This document shows positions 16,804 to 24,589 of a stretch of 64,000 nt of DNA, piece by piece; the stretch's first letter is position 1; each line of letters begins with the position of its first letter. The stretch comes from CAWELS01 sp964468205 (lineage in GTDB: Bacteria > Acidobacteriota > Terriglobia > Bryobacterales > Bryobacteraceae), in the NCBI GenBank assembly GCA_964468205.1, contig CAYXVG010000016.1, positions 1 to 64,000 on the forward strand, written 5' to 3'. The notes below the pieces were generated by a model that saw only the letters and a list, made by a program, of their open reading frames with translations, did no database searches and was not told the DNA's origin. The position numbers and the translations under genes were made by a program.

Positions 16804-17742
16804 ATGAAAAGGATTACTCTCAGCCAGGTTCTGTTGGTGGTGATCACCAGCTATCCCGTGTTTGCAGGTTGCTCGACTGAGTGGAACTGCGGGAACTGCA
16901 ATTCCGGCTGGATTACTCTCCAGTGCCAATGTTCCGATTCCCCTCCAGGTTGGACATGCCTGCATTGCAACAGTGGCACGTGCCAGAACTGCGGGGAATG
17001 TTGTGGGCGGAACGCATCTGGTGAAACTTGCTGCACTAGAATGGGCTGCCCAAACCTGACTTGTGTTTCAGGTTGCAGTGGCGGGGGGCTGTCTTTGCCG
17101 CCGTCTTCCACTGCGTTCGTTCCGCATCGCGAGCCCGTGCCTGCAGCGGACGCGGGAGCGCCGCCAACCGTCGTCGTTTCGCCCAACCAAACGGAGGTGG
17201 CCGTCTCGGGTTTCGAGATCCAGCCAACGAAGGAGGGGTTTCGGGGCGCGGACCTCAGTCTGACAAATCTTGGTGGGCGGGCAGTGGTGGCTGTAGGCGG
17301 ACAACTGGAACTCCATTGGGAAGGCATACCCGAACCCGTGCGAGTCCACCACACCGCTCATTCGTTCCGGTCCGCGAAGCCTCTGATCACAGCCTCTGGT
17401 ACATGGCACTCACCTGGGATCCGGGTTTCGATCTCTCCACAGGCGGCCGGCGGACTGCGGCGAGTGGAGTTCCAACTGGAGTACCTGGAGTTTGAGGATG
17501 GTACGACCATGGGACCGGACCGTGCCTGTTTTGGCGAGTATTTCAGAGAGCAGAAAGAGGAGGCCCAAGTAATTGCGTCTCTCCGAGAGAAGCTGCGCCA
17601 AGGCTGGACGGAACAGATACTGGCCGCCCATCTGCGGTCCGGCGTCTCCGGGTCAACACCCGTTGCGCAGCGAGTCTTTCGACGACTGTTGGATAGTTAC
17701 GAGCAGGGCGGGTTTGCGGCGGTGTTGAGTTCGCTTAAATAA
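16804..17742 (+). CDS. Exported cysteine-rich protein of unknown function
   Basis: A 312-residue exported protein. After the signal peptide (residues 1-21), about 70 residues contain 16 cysteines, many as CxxC or CxC pairs (CGNC, CQC, CLHC, CQNC) plus two CC pairs. A Pro/Ala linker follows, then a beta-rich domain (residues about 120-240) and a helical C-terminus. The start at 16804 is favoured because AAAGGA lies five bases upstream. The cysteine spacing fits either a disulfide-knotted or a metal-binding module. It is transcribed divergently from the ECF sigma operon and is a plausible target of that sigma factor. Confidence 0.72.
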   Translation: MKRITLSQVLLVVITSYPVFAGCSTEWNCGNCNSGWITLQCQCSDSPPGWTCLHCNSGTCQNCGECCGRNASGETCCTRMGCPNLTCVSGCSGGGLSLPPSSTAFVPHREPVPAADAGAPPTVVVSPNQTEVAVSGFEIQPTKEGFRGADLSLTNLGGRAVVAVGGQLELHWEGIPEPVRVHHTAHSFRSAKPLITASGTWHSPGIRVSISPQAAGGLRRVEFQLEYLEFEDGTTMGPDRACFGEYFREQKEEAQVIASLREKLRQGWTEQILAAHLRSGVSGSTPVAQRVFRRLLDSYEQGGFAAVLSSLK

Positions 17743-17780
17743 GAGCAGGTGAGCGGACGCTCCCGCGCGCACGGAGAAGA

Positions 17781-17899
17781 GGAGCAGCGGTTGCCGCGGC
17801 CGTCGAGAACGGCGGCCGCAAGACCCCCTCAAGGGATTGCTGGTCGAACGCGTGGTGATTCCAGCCCCCACCCTGAAGTCGAGAAATGAGATCACTTCG
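17781..17899 (+). pseudogene. Decayed 3' end of a second pduT-like shell-protein gene
   Basis: Short remnant readable as GAAVAAAVENGGRK, then a 1-base deletion near 17823-17830, then KGLLVERVVIPAP. This aligns residue for residue with the C-terminal 39-40 residues of the intact pduT product (VAAVTAAVDSGARK and KGLLVNKVVIPNP, at 14515-14634). By hand alignment about two thirds of the bases match, and the former stop TAG reads TCG here, so the frame runs on. It begins 38 bases after the stop of the cysteine-rich protein gene. It is therefore either the tail of a lost tandem shell gene or a duplicated end bounding an insertion of the sigma-factor segment. Confidence 0.75.
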
Positions 17900-17901
17900 A
17901 T

Positions 17902-18144
17902 ATGGTCCGGATGGAAGACCGAGCATCCTTAACTTCGGCCCAGGGAATTGCCGACATCCGCTCGCTTCCACCTTCGGAATAGTTCGGGAGCGTGCTTTCG
18001 CGCGTTTCCGAGGTGGGCCGAGGAGCAATCCTCGATTTTGTAAGAACAAAGCTGTCCGACGTCATCACTCATCTTTCGCCAGGCCGAGTGCTGGTGGTGT
18101 CCGGCCGCAATAACCGTTTCCGCGGTGCGCCACGGGGCGAGTAG
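17902..18144 (+). pseudogene. Possible decayed small gene with internal amber stop
   Basis: One continuous 81-codon frame from ATG 17902 to TAG 18142-18144, broken only by an in-frame TAG at 17980-17982. The part after the amber reads like protein: FGSVLSRVSEVGRG, ILDFVRTKLSDVI and PGRVLVVSGRN. It directly follows the shell-protein remnant and may be the next gene of the same lost locus. I do not recognise the family. It could also be chance, since the two other plus frames are only slightly worse. Confidence 0.35.
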
Positions 18145-18165
18145 CCGGTCATACAATAAAGGGCA

Positions 18166-20199
18166 ATGCGCACCCTTATCCTGTTCGTACTCCCGCTTTT
18201 CGCGGCCGGCCTCGAAGGCGGTGAGTTGTTTCGCAGCGATTTCTCCGAACTCCCGCCGCGCGTTTTCTCGGCTCCCATCAAGGATCTGACGAATGCGACC
18301 CAAGAGTATCACTACATCGCGCACCGCGGCGTCTCGACGGAGCCTTGGAAAAAGGTGATCTGCCACGATGACGCCTGGCTCGGCGGCGACGAGGACGGGA
18401 AACCTTACCTCGAGCAGCACACCGTCCACGATATGCCCAGGCTCTGGAATCCGATGATGATGGTGGGCGATCCGGAGTGGTCCGACTACACCGTGACGGT
18501 GCGCATGAAGCCGCTCTCCAAGTCCGAGATGGCCGGAGTGGTGTTCCGCTACCGGACGAACCGGCACTACTATCTGTTTGGATTGCGGGGCGGCGACACG
18601 GCGTTTCTGACGCTGCGCCTGCCGTTTGAGAAGGAGTTGCGCAAGGCCGAGTGGAGAGAACTCGCCACGGCGCGGTTCGAGTACAGCACGGACCAGTACT
18701 ACGAACTGAAAGTGGAAAACGATGGCGCGGCGATGGTGGCCTGGATCAACGGAAAGGAGATTCTGAGGGCGTCGGACAACGAGATACTGCGCGGCAAAGC
18801 AGGGGTTACGGGAAATATTCCGACCCGTTTCATGGACTTTTCGGTCACCGCCAGTGATTCGGCCGAACAGATCATCCGCAGTCAGATCGCCCGCCGGGAA
18901 GCTGAGCTGGAGCGCCTCCGGGCCGAGAATCCAAAGCCGAAACTTTGGAAGAAGTTCAGGATTGCTCCGTGGGGCGCCGGCCGCAACGCCCGTTTCGGAG
19001 ACCTGAACGGCGACGGGCAGACCGACATGCTGATCGCCCAGAACGTGCGTCACGCCTATGACAACTCCCTTGCGCAGATCAGTACCCTGGCCGCTTTCAC
19101 CTTCGACGGAGAGCGCCTCTGGACGCGGGGCCGCCCGGATGCCTACAACGATGTGATCGCCCATGACACGCCGTTTCAGATTCACGACATCGACGGCGAC
19201 GGCGCGGAAGAGGCCGTGCTGGTGCAGGACTTCAAGATTAAAATCCTGAACGGCAAGACGGGGGAACTTAAGAAATGGATCTGGATGCCTGAGGCGCCGG
19301 CCGATAACCGGCGGCGGCCCTACGAACGGGAGGTGGGCGACTCAATCGCGTTCTTCAATTTCACCGGAGACCCCGCGCGGCGCGACATTGTCATCAAGGA
19401 CCGCTACCGCACATTCTGGGTGTTCAACAAGGAGCTCGATCTCCAATGGAGCGGCCAGGGGCAGCTTGGCCACTACCCGTACCCACTCGACATCGACGGC
19501 GACGGACGCGACGAGATGGTGATGGGCTTCACCCTCTGGGACAACGACGGCACGAAGCTGTGGAGCCATGCCACGCGCTACAAGGACCACTCCGACGGCA
19601 TCGTGATGGGGAACTTCTCGGGCCGGCCGGACGGGCCCATCCGTGTCTACTCGTGCGCGAGCGACGAGGGCTACATCCTCTTTGATCTCGACGGCGGAGT
19701 GCGGAAGCACGTTCGCATCGGCCACGCGCAGACGCCGTCGATCGCCGACTACCGCAAGGACGTACCGGGACTCGAGATGATGACGATCAACTTCTGGAAG
19801 AATCCCGGGATCGTCACGCTGTTCGACCACGAGGGCAACATCATCGAGCAAGGCGAGCCGATTCATACCGGCAGTCCGGTGCTGCCCGTCAACTGGCGCG
19901 GCGACGGGACCGAATTCGCGATGCTTTCGGGTAATGTGACCGAAGGCGGCATGATCGATGGCAAGCTGCGCCGGGTGGTGATGTTCCCGGACGACGGCCA
20001 TCCGGACTACGCCTTCACCGTTCTCGACGTCACCGGCGACCCGCGCGACGAGGTCATCCTCTGGGACCAGCAGGAGGTCTGGATCTACACCCAGGACCAA
20101 CCGTTCCAAGGGGAGAAGATTTACGCGCCGATTCGGAATCCCGAGTACAACGAATCCAACTACCGCACAACGGTCTCATTGCCGAATTGGAACGAGTAG
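18166..20199 (+). CDS. Exported FG-GAP/VCBS beta-propeller protein, rhamnogalacturonan-lyase-like
   Basis: A 677-residue exported protein with a short signal peptide (cleavage near FAAGLEGG). The N-terminal half (to about residue 240) resembles a concanavalin-like jelly-roll of the DUF1080/LamG type (WSDYTVTVRMKPLSKSEMAGVVFRY). The C-terminal half is a propeller with calcium-loop repeats DLNGDGQTD, DIDGDGAEE and DIDGDGRDE, and it ends in NPEYNESNYRTTVSLPNWN, reminiscent of family 11 polysaccharide lyases and related sugar-binding proteins. Catalysis is not proven; a carbohydrate-binding or lyase role fits the neighbouring genes. Confidence 0.7.
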   Translation: MRTLILFVLPLFAAGLEGGELFRSDFSELPPRVFSAPIKDLTNATQEYHYIAHRGVSTEPWKKVICHDDAWLGGDEDGKPYLEQHTVHDMPRLWNPMMMVGDPEWSDYTVTVRMKPLSKSEMAGVVFRYRTNRHYYLFGLRGGDTAFLTLRLPFEKELRKAEWRELATARFEYSTDQYYELKVENDGAAMVAWINGKEILRASDNEILRGKAGVTGNIPTRFMDFSVTASDSAEQIIRSQIARREAELERLRAENPKPKLWKKFRIAPWGAGRNARFGDLNGDGQTDMLIAQNVRHAYDNSLAQISTLAAFTFDGERLWTRGRPDAYNDVIAHDTPFQIHDIDGDGAEEAVLVQDFKIKILNGKTGELKKWIWMPEAPADNRRRPYEREVGDSIAFFNFTGDPARRDIVIKDRYRTFWVFNKELDLQWSGQGQLGHYPYPLDIDGDGRDEMVMGFTLWDNDGTKLWSHATRYKDHSDGIVMGNFSGRPDGPIRVYSCASDEGYILFDLDGGVRKHVRIGHAQTPSIADYRKDVPGLEMMTINFWKNPGIVTLFDHEGNIIEQGEPIHTGSPVLPVNWRGDGTEFAMLSGNVTEGGMIDGKLRRVVMFPDDGHPDYAFTVLDVTGDPRDEVILWDQQEVWIYTQDQPFQGEKIYAPIRNPEYNESNYRTTVSLPNWNE

Positions 20200-20238
20200 G
20201 CCCGTTCGCGCGCGCGCAGCTTCTCAAAGCCGGATCGT

Positions 20239-23200
20239 TCATCGCAACGACCACCGCACGCCGAACAGGATCGTGCGTCCGAGAAACTCGCTCCGGTGGC
20301 CGAGCAAACCGTTGGCAAAGACCTCGCGCTCCGTGCGGCGCCGGTTCAAGAGGTTGCTCCCTTCCACAAATAGCGCGAGGTTTCGGAAGATCGGCTGATG
20401 TATCGAGGAATCCAGATCATAGGCCGCGGCGATCGTCTTTTCGTCTCCATTCGGCTTTAGCTCCCGCCGTGCACCCACCAGGTTTGAGGAGACGGTGATG
20501 ACCGTGCCGGAGCCTTCCCGAACGTAGTCCAGACCGAGGTTGGCGATCCATCGCGGCTGGTCCTTGAACTGCCGCACGGCGCCAGAGGCTTCACGCAACT
20601 CCGACGAAAGCAGCGTCTGGTTGGACCACAGATTCAAGTCGCGCAGCGGACCGCTGCGCAGGCCAGCCAGACTGAAGCGCTGCTCGATCTCGACGCCTCG
20701 CGTCCACCCGTCGCCGACGTTTAGAACCTGGAAAACATCCAGAACGCCGCGGTTTTCACCGGTGTCAACCTCCTCGATCACGCCTTGGATTCGCCGATGG
20801 AAGAAGTTCACTCCGAGAAACCAGCGGTGCGCAAGATATTCGGCTCCGCCATCGAAGTTCCAGGAGCGGGCGGGCTGAAGTCCGGGGTTGCCGATGAGGA
20901 GCGATGTCGGACGTTCCTGCTCGAATGGAGACAACTCGTCGAACTTCGGACGATTGAGTCCTCGCGAAACAGCAGCACGGACGGTGAGATTACCGCGCAC
21001 GCGGTACATCAAATGTCCCGAGGGATTCCAGTCAACAAACTCGGAAGTCTGTTCCGGTCCTGTTTTCGCCCGGGCGCGGAGCGTGACGCGCTCGAAGCGG
21101 AGGCCCGGCGTGAAGCTAAGCTTTGGTGTCACGCGCAACCGGTCCTGGGCGAAGAAGGCCGTATAGTTTTCCGCCAGGAAGTATCCATCCTTCGGGCCTG
21201 TCTTGTCCTTCTCCTTGCCGTTCTTGTCGACCTCGAGAATCAATTTGTCGCGGAACCTGTCCCGAAAGCGTGTTGACACACCAAACTTCAATTCGTGAAA
21301 GACGGCGGCGCGGAATGGTACGGCGAGGGACGACTGTAGATTCCAAGTGGCGTCGGCTTTGTCCTCGAGTTCGTTGGTGGTCTTGTCGAGGGCGAACGCC
21401 GAGGCCTTATACTTGTAACTCAGTTTCTGTTTGTCCCTGTCCTCCGAGGTCCGAAAGTAGCCGCCGGTTGTCTGCCAGACCACTCCCGACGGGCGGTCAA
21501 GGCGGTGAGAGAGCATGGTTCCCCGCATCGCCTTCACCTTCAACTCGCCTTCGAGTTCACGGTTCTGCGGCAATCCGTCAATCACCTGTTTCTGTCTGTC
21601 TCTATCCTCGCCGAGCCGGAAGAACATGGGTTTGACATGCCAACTCCCCCAGCCGGAGCGGATCCCCAAGTTAAAATAGGCGTTCGGCGACTGGTTGCGT
21701 TTGAATTCATCTTCGCTCTCAAGGCGGCCGGAACTGAAGGTCTTGTTCTTCGGGCCACCCGTAACGTCGTTCAGGTAATCCACGGTTCCAAATACCCCCA
21801 CGCGCTGGTGGAACTGCCAGCCGGCGGAAAACGAGCCGTGCGCCATGTCTTTGTCAAGGTCACCGCGCGCGCCATATGCGGCGCGGGCCTCCATCTGCAG
21901 TTGTTCGGGGATGGGACGGGTCTGGAGGTCAATTCTTCCGGCAATGCCGTCGCTTTCATACTCCGCCGTCGGGTTGCGGATCACTCGCACATCCTCGATC
22001 ATGAACGCCGGGATGCGATCGAGTTGGAGTTCCCGCTTCTCACCGCCGTCCGGCAGCATGACGCCATCGAGTTGCGTGCGGGTAAACTCCTTGTCCATCC
22101 CGCGCATTCGGACGTCCTTGTTGTTTCCCGGAGGCCCGGTCATGTAGATACCCGGAAGGCGCTGTACCACGTCCCCGATCCGGCGGTTGTTACGAAATTC
22201 GAAAACAGACCGGTCACTGCCGCTCTGGGGCACGGGATCGTCGAGGCGGGTCTCTTCCGGGGAGCCCGCCTCGACTGTCATCACGGTATGCGCTGTGTCC
22301 AAGTCCAGCCGCAACACAATCCCCTGCACGTTCTCCCCGGCGGCGAATTTGAAGGTTTCCATCGCCGGCGTGAATCCGCCGAGCATCGCCGTGATGACGT
22401 ACCGTCCCGCGGGAACCTGGTCGATGCGAAAGCTACCGGAGCGGTCTGTCGTCACGAAGCGCGTGGCGGGTCCGTCCTCCTGCCGCAGCCTGACCGTCGC
22501 TGATGGAACAACGGCTCCGGCCGGGTCCAAAACCGTGCCCTCGATCACGCCCACCGCTCCGAAGCCGGGTTGCGCGGCCAACAGCAAAAGGCTCGCCGCA
22601 ATGGATGCCTCTACCTTGCGCCGCCTCCGCTGGACGGGCGCTGCTTTCCGGTGTAGCGCCTTTGAAGCCACTCGATTCCACCACATTAAGATACCGGATA
22701 CGAACAAGATTCCCGGGATGAGTCCGAGGACTATCCAAAGCGCCTTCATCGGGACTGCGATCCATGCGGAGTCGGCCATGCGCCCAAAGTGCAGGTGTTC
22801 GAAACTCGTGGCCACTTTTTGGCCGAAGCTGCGATTCTGAAACAGATTTGCACGTGTGAGACTGCCGTCCAAGGCGGAGAACTCTAATTCGCTGTTGCCG
22901 TCATCGCGCATATCACCCCGTTCGTTTAGGCGCACCTTGACCGGCTCACCGTGCCGGCCGGGGATCTTAACCTTGACGGCCGAAGCGTTCGGGGCAAGGG
23001 AAGCCGATTGTTGCAAGACTTTGTCAGAAAGCTCGGCGATCTGCCATGTGTCGGCCGGCGCCAGCCGTCTGCCTTCGTCCGCATTGCTTCGTTTGTGCTT
23101 CTCCGGCAGGGGATCCGACGCAGTCACCCACAAGACCGCACTCCGAAACGAATCCGGCCAAGTGAACGCCGCCCCTGTAAGGGCTTGCAGCCCGAGAAAG

Positions 23201-23859
23201 CCGGCAAACCAAAAGCCGGCGGCATTGTGCAGATCCCAGTTGCAGCGTTTCCATCGCACGCCGCCGTGCAAGGTAAGGCGCTTGCGCCATAAGGTTCGGC
23301 CGGGCCACCAGACAAACAGTCCGCTTAGGCAGAGAGAAAGCAGGAAAAGAGCGCCCACGCCGTTGATAAGGCGCCCGGTCCTGCCCGCCCATAGGTCGTG
23401 ATGCAGCTTGGTTACCGACTCCAGGAAGGCGCTTCTTTTGTGGGGCCGGTTTCCGAGCTCCTCACCGGTGAACGGATCCAGGTACACAAACAGATCCCGC
23501 CGCGGCCTTGGTTTCGCGTCCCTAGCGACTGGAATCGTCTTCTCGTCATGCAAATGAAATTCAACGGGGGCTGAGACCTTATCTGGCAGCCGAATATCCA
23601 CGAGGAGCAGGGAGGACCAGCGGTTGGCAGCCCGGTGTACTAGCTCCGACATAGGCAGGGGCTCGGAGTCCGGCGCCGGCCGCTCGACGACAGGGCTTCC
23701 GGACCGCTCTATAGCTGGCTTGAACACGAGGATACTACCGGTTAGGCCGGCCACGCAGGCGAGGAGCCCAACGCCCAATCCGGTATAGAGATGAAGCTGG
23801 AAGATGAGATTTCGAAATGGCAGTTTGCGGGGTTGATCAAGTAATGTCCTGAACATCAT
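20239..23859 (-). CDS. PepSY-TM (ferrisiderophore-reductase-like) domain fused to a TonB-dependent outer-membrane receptor
   Basis: One uninterrupted 1206-residue frame. Residues 1-400 are a PepSY-TM protein with four membrane helices (about 25-48, 164-185, 210-233, 370-392) and conserved histidines (H23, KLHHDLW, H211, FEHLHFG) typical of heme- or flavin-linked ferrisiderophore reductases. Residues 411-434 (RRRRKVEAS then a Leu/Ala run ending FGA) look like an internal signal peptide. A carboxypeptidase-regulatory-like domain (427-515), a TonB plug (545-650) and a beta-barrel ending in an aromatic-poor ILFGVRWSLR follow. The halves belong in different membranes, so internal cleavage or internal initiation is expected. 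Likely role: siderophore or heme uptake coupled to reduction. Confidence 0.85.
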   Translation of the reverse strand: MMFRTLLDQPRKLPFRNLIFQLHLYTGLGVGLLACVAGLTGSILVFKPAIERSGSPVVERPAPDSEPLPMSELVHRAANRWSSLLLVDIRLPDKVSAPVEFHLHDEKTIPVARDAKPRPRRDLFVYLDPFTGEELGNRPHKRSAFLESVTKLHHDLWAGRTGRLINGVGALFLLSLCLSGLFVWWPGRTLWRKRLTLHGGVRWKRCNWDLHNAAGFWFAGFLGLQALTGAAFTWPDSFRSAVLWVTASDPLPEKHKRSNADEGRRLAPADTWQIAELSDKVLQQSASLAPNASAVKVKIPGRHGEPVKVRLNERGDMRDDGNSELEFSALDGSLTRANLFQNRSFGQKVATSFEHLHFGRMADSAWIAVPMKALWIVLGLIPGILFVSGILMWWNRVASKALHRKAAPVQRRRRKVEASIAASLLLLAAQPGFGAVGVIEGTVLDPAGAVVPSATVRLRQEDGPATRFVTTDRSGSFRIDQVPAGRYVITAMLGGFTPAMETFKFAAGENVQGIVLRLDLDTAHTVMTVEAGSPEETRLDDPVPQSGSDRSVFEFRNNRRIGDVVQRLPGIYMTGPPGNNKDVRMRGMDKEFTRTQLDGVMLPDGGEKRELQLDRIPAFMIEDVRVIRNPTAEYESDGIAGRIDLQTRPIPEQLQMEARAAYGARGDLDKDMAHGSFSAGWQFHQRVGVFGTVDYLNDVTGGPKNKTFSSGRLESEDEFKRNQSPNAYFNLGIRSGWGSWHVKPMFFRLGEDRDRQKQVIDGLPQNRELEGELKVKAMRGTMLSHRLDRPSGVVWQTTGGYFRTSEDRDKQKLSYKYKASAFALDKTTNELEDKADATWNLQSSLAVPFRAAVFHELKFGVSTRFRDRFRDKLILEVDKNGKEKDKTGPKDGYFLAENYTAFFAQDRLRVTPKLSFTPGLRFERVTLRARAKTGPEQTSEFVDWNPSGHLMYRVRGNLTVRAAVSRGLNRPKFDELSPFEQERPTSLLIGNPGLQPARSWNFDGGAEYLAHRWFLGVNFFHRRIQGVIEEVDTGENRGVLDVFQVLNVGDGWTRGVEIEQRFSLAGLRSGPLRDLNLWSNQTLLSSELREASGAVRQFKDQPRWIANLGLDYVREGSGTVITVSSNLVGARRELKPNGDEKTIAAAYDLDSSIHQPIFRNLALFVEGSNLLNRRRTEREVFANGLLGHRSEFLGRTILFGVRWSLR

Positions 23860-24038
23860 TAGTGCAACTCACTTTCAGGTAGAACTGATCATAGCAAACT
23901 GTACCCCAAGGGTCAAGAGTTTATCGTCCAGAATTCGCGTTACTGGCGGGCAGAGGCAAATCTCGGGATTTCCCGAGGGATATACTAGGGCGGGTCCGGG
24001 TTATGTTCCAGCGCATTCGGCATTAACATTGGTAAATA

Positions 24039-24551
24039 GTGACAGACTTAGCAAGACTATTCTCACGGTTGAAAAAAGCGACAACAGTGTCCGCGCCGCC
24101 CCAGAGGCAGACTGTACCAGATCATAACCGTACTTGCTTGATCGTCAGCGGGTATAAAGCGGATTTCGCCTTTTTCCCTGAGATTCTTGGTCGCCTTGGC
24201 TGGCAATGCCACCAAGTTGTCACGTTCCGTGAAGCCGGAGCGTTTGTGGAAAGTCACCGGGTTCCCGTTATTGTTGTGGAGGAGGAACTGGCTGTGGGCG
24301 GGTGGAGGGAGGCGCTGCGAGGGTCCCGGCGTCTAAGAATCCCGCCCCAGCTAGTGCTGGCGTCTTCGAGATCGGATCGCCACCTATGGGAGAGGGTAGG
24401 GCGGCTGGGCGCTTGCAGTGTCCTGATAAGGCCGTTCAATCAGCGGGAAGTGCTCCAGGTAATCACTATGGCCTGGCTCTCGTGGCTCGAGGAATGGAAC
24501 GCCCCCGAAGCCGCGCCAGGGGCGGCCGCGGCCGCGGCGAATAGCGCCTGA
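24039..24551 (+). CDS. Degenerate response-regulator receiver (pseudo-receiver) protein
   Basis: A 170-residue soluble protein starting at GTG. The fold pattern of a CheY-like receiver is visible: TCLIVSGYKADF (strand 1), VPVIVVEEEL (strand 3), PPQLVLASS (strand 4) and CSVLIRPFNQREVL (strand 5 to helix 5). The acidic pair after strand 1 is missing, the phospho-acceptor Asp is Glu, and the conserved Lys before Pro is Arg, so phosphorylation is unlikely. There is no output domain; a basic N-terminus and an Ala-rich tail flank the fold. It diverges from the PepSY/TonB gene. Possible role as a protein-protein adaptor. Confidence 0.6.
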   Translation: MTDLARLFSRLKKATTVSAPPQRQTVPDHNRTCLIVSGYKADFAFFPEILGRLGWQCHQVVTFREAGAFVESHRVPVIVVEEELAVGGWREALRGSRRLRIPPQLVLASSRSDRHLWERVGRLGACSVLIRPFNQREVLQVITMAWLSWLEEWNAPEAAPGAAAAAANSA

Positions 24552-24589
24552 CGCCAGCCGGCCGCCGGGGCCCGAGGCTTCCTCTCGGC

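Noticed and set aside
17929..19185. 418-residue minus-strand frame over the FG-GAP gene
   Set aside because: Composition is that of an antisense frame; the plus strand has calcium-loop repeats and a signal peptide.
23860..24038. Fur-box-like operator upstream of the PepSY/TonB fusion
   Set aside because: The spacer contains ACTGATCATAG-like sequence but no arrangement close enough to a 19-base Fur consensus to call.
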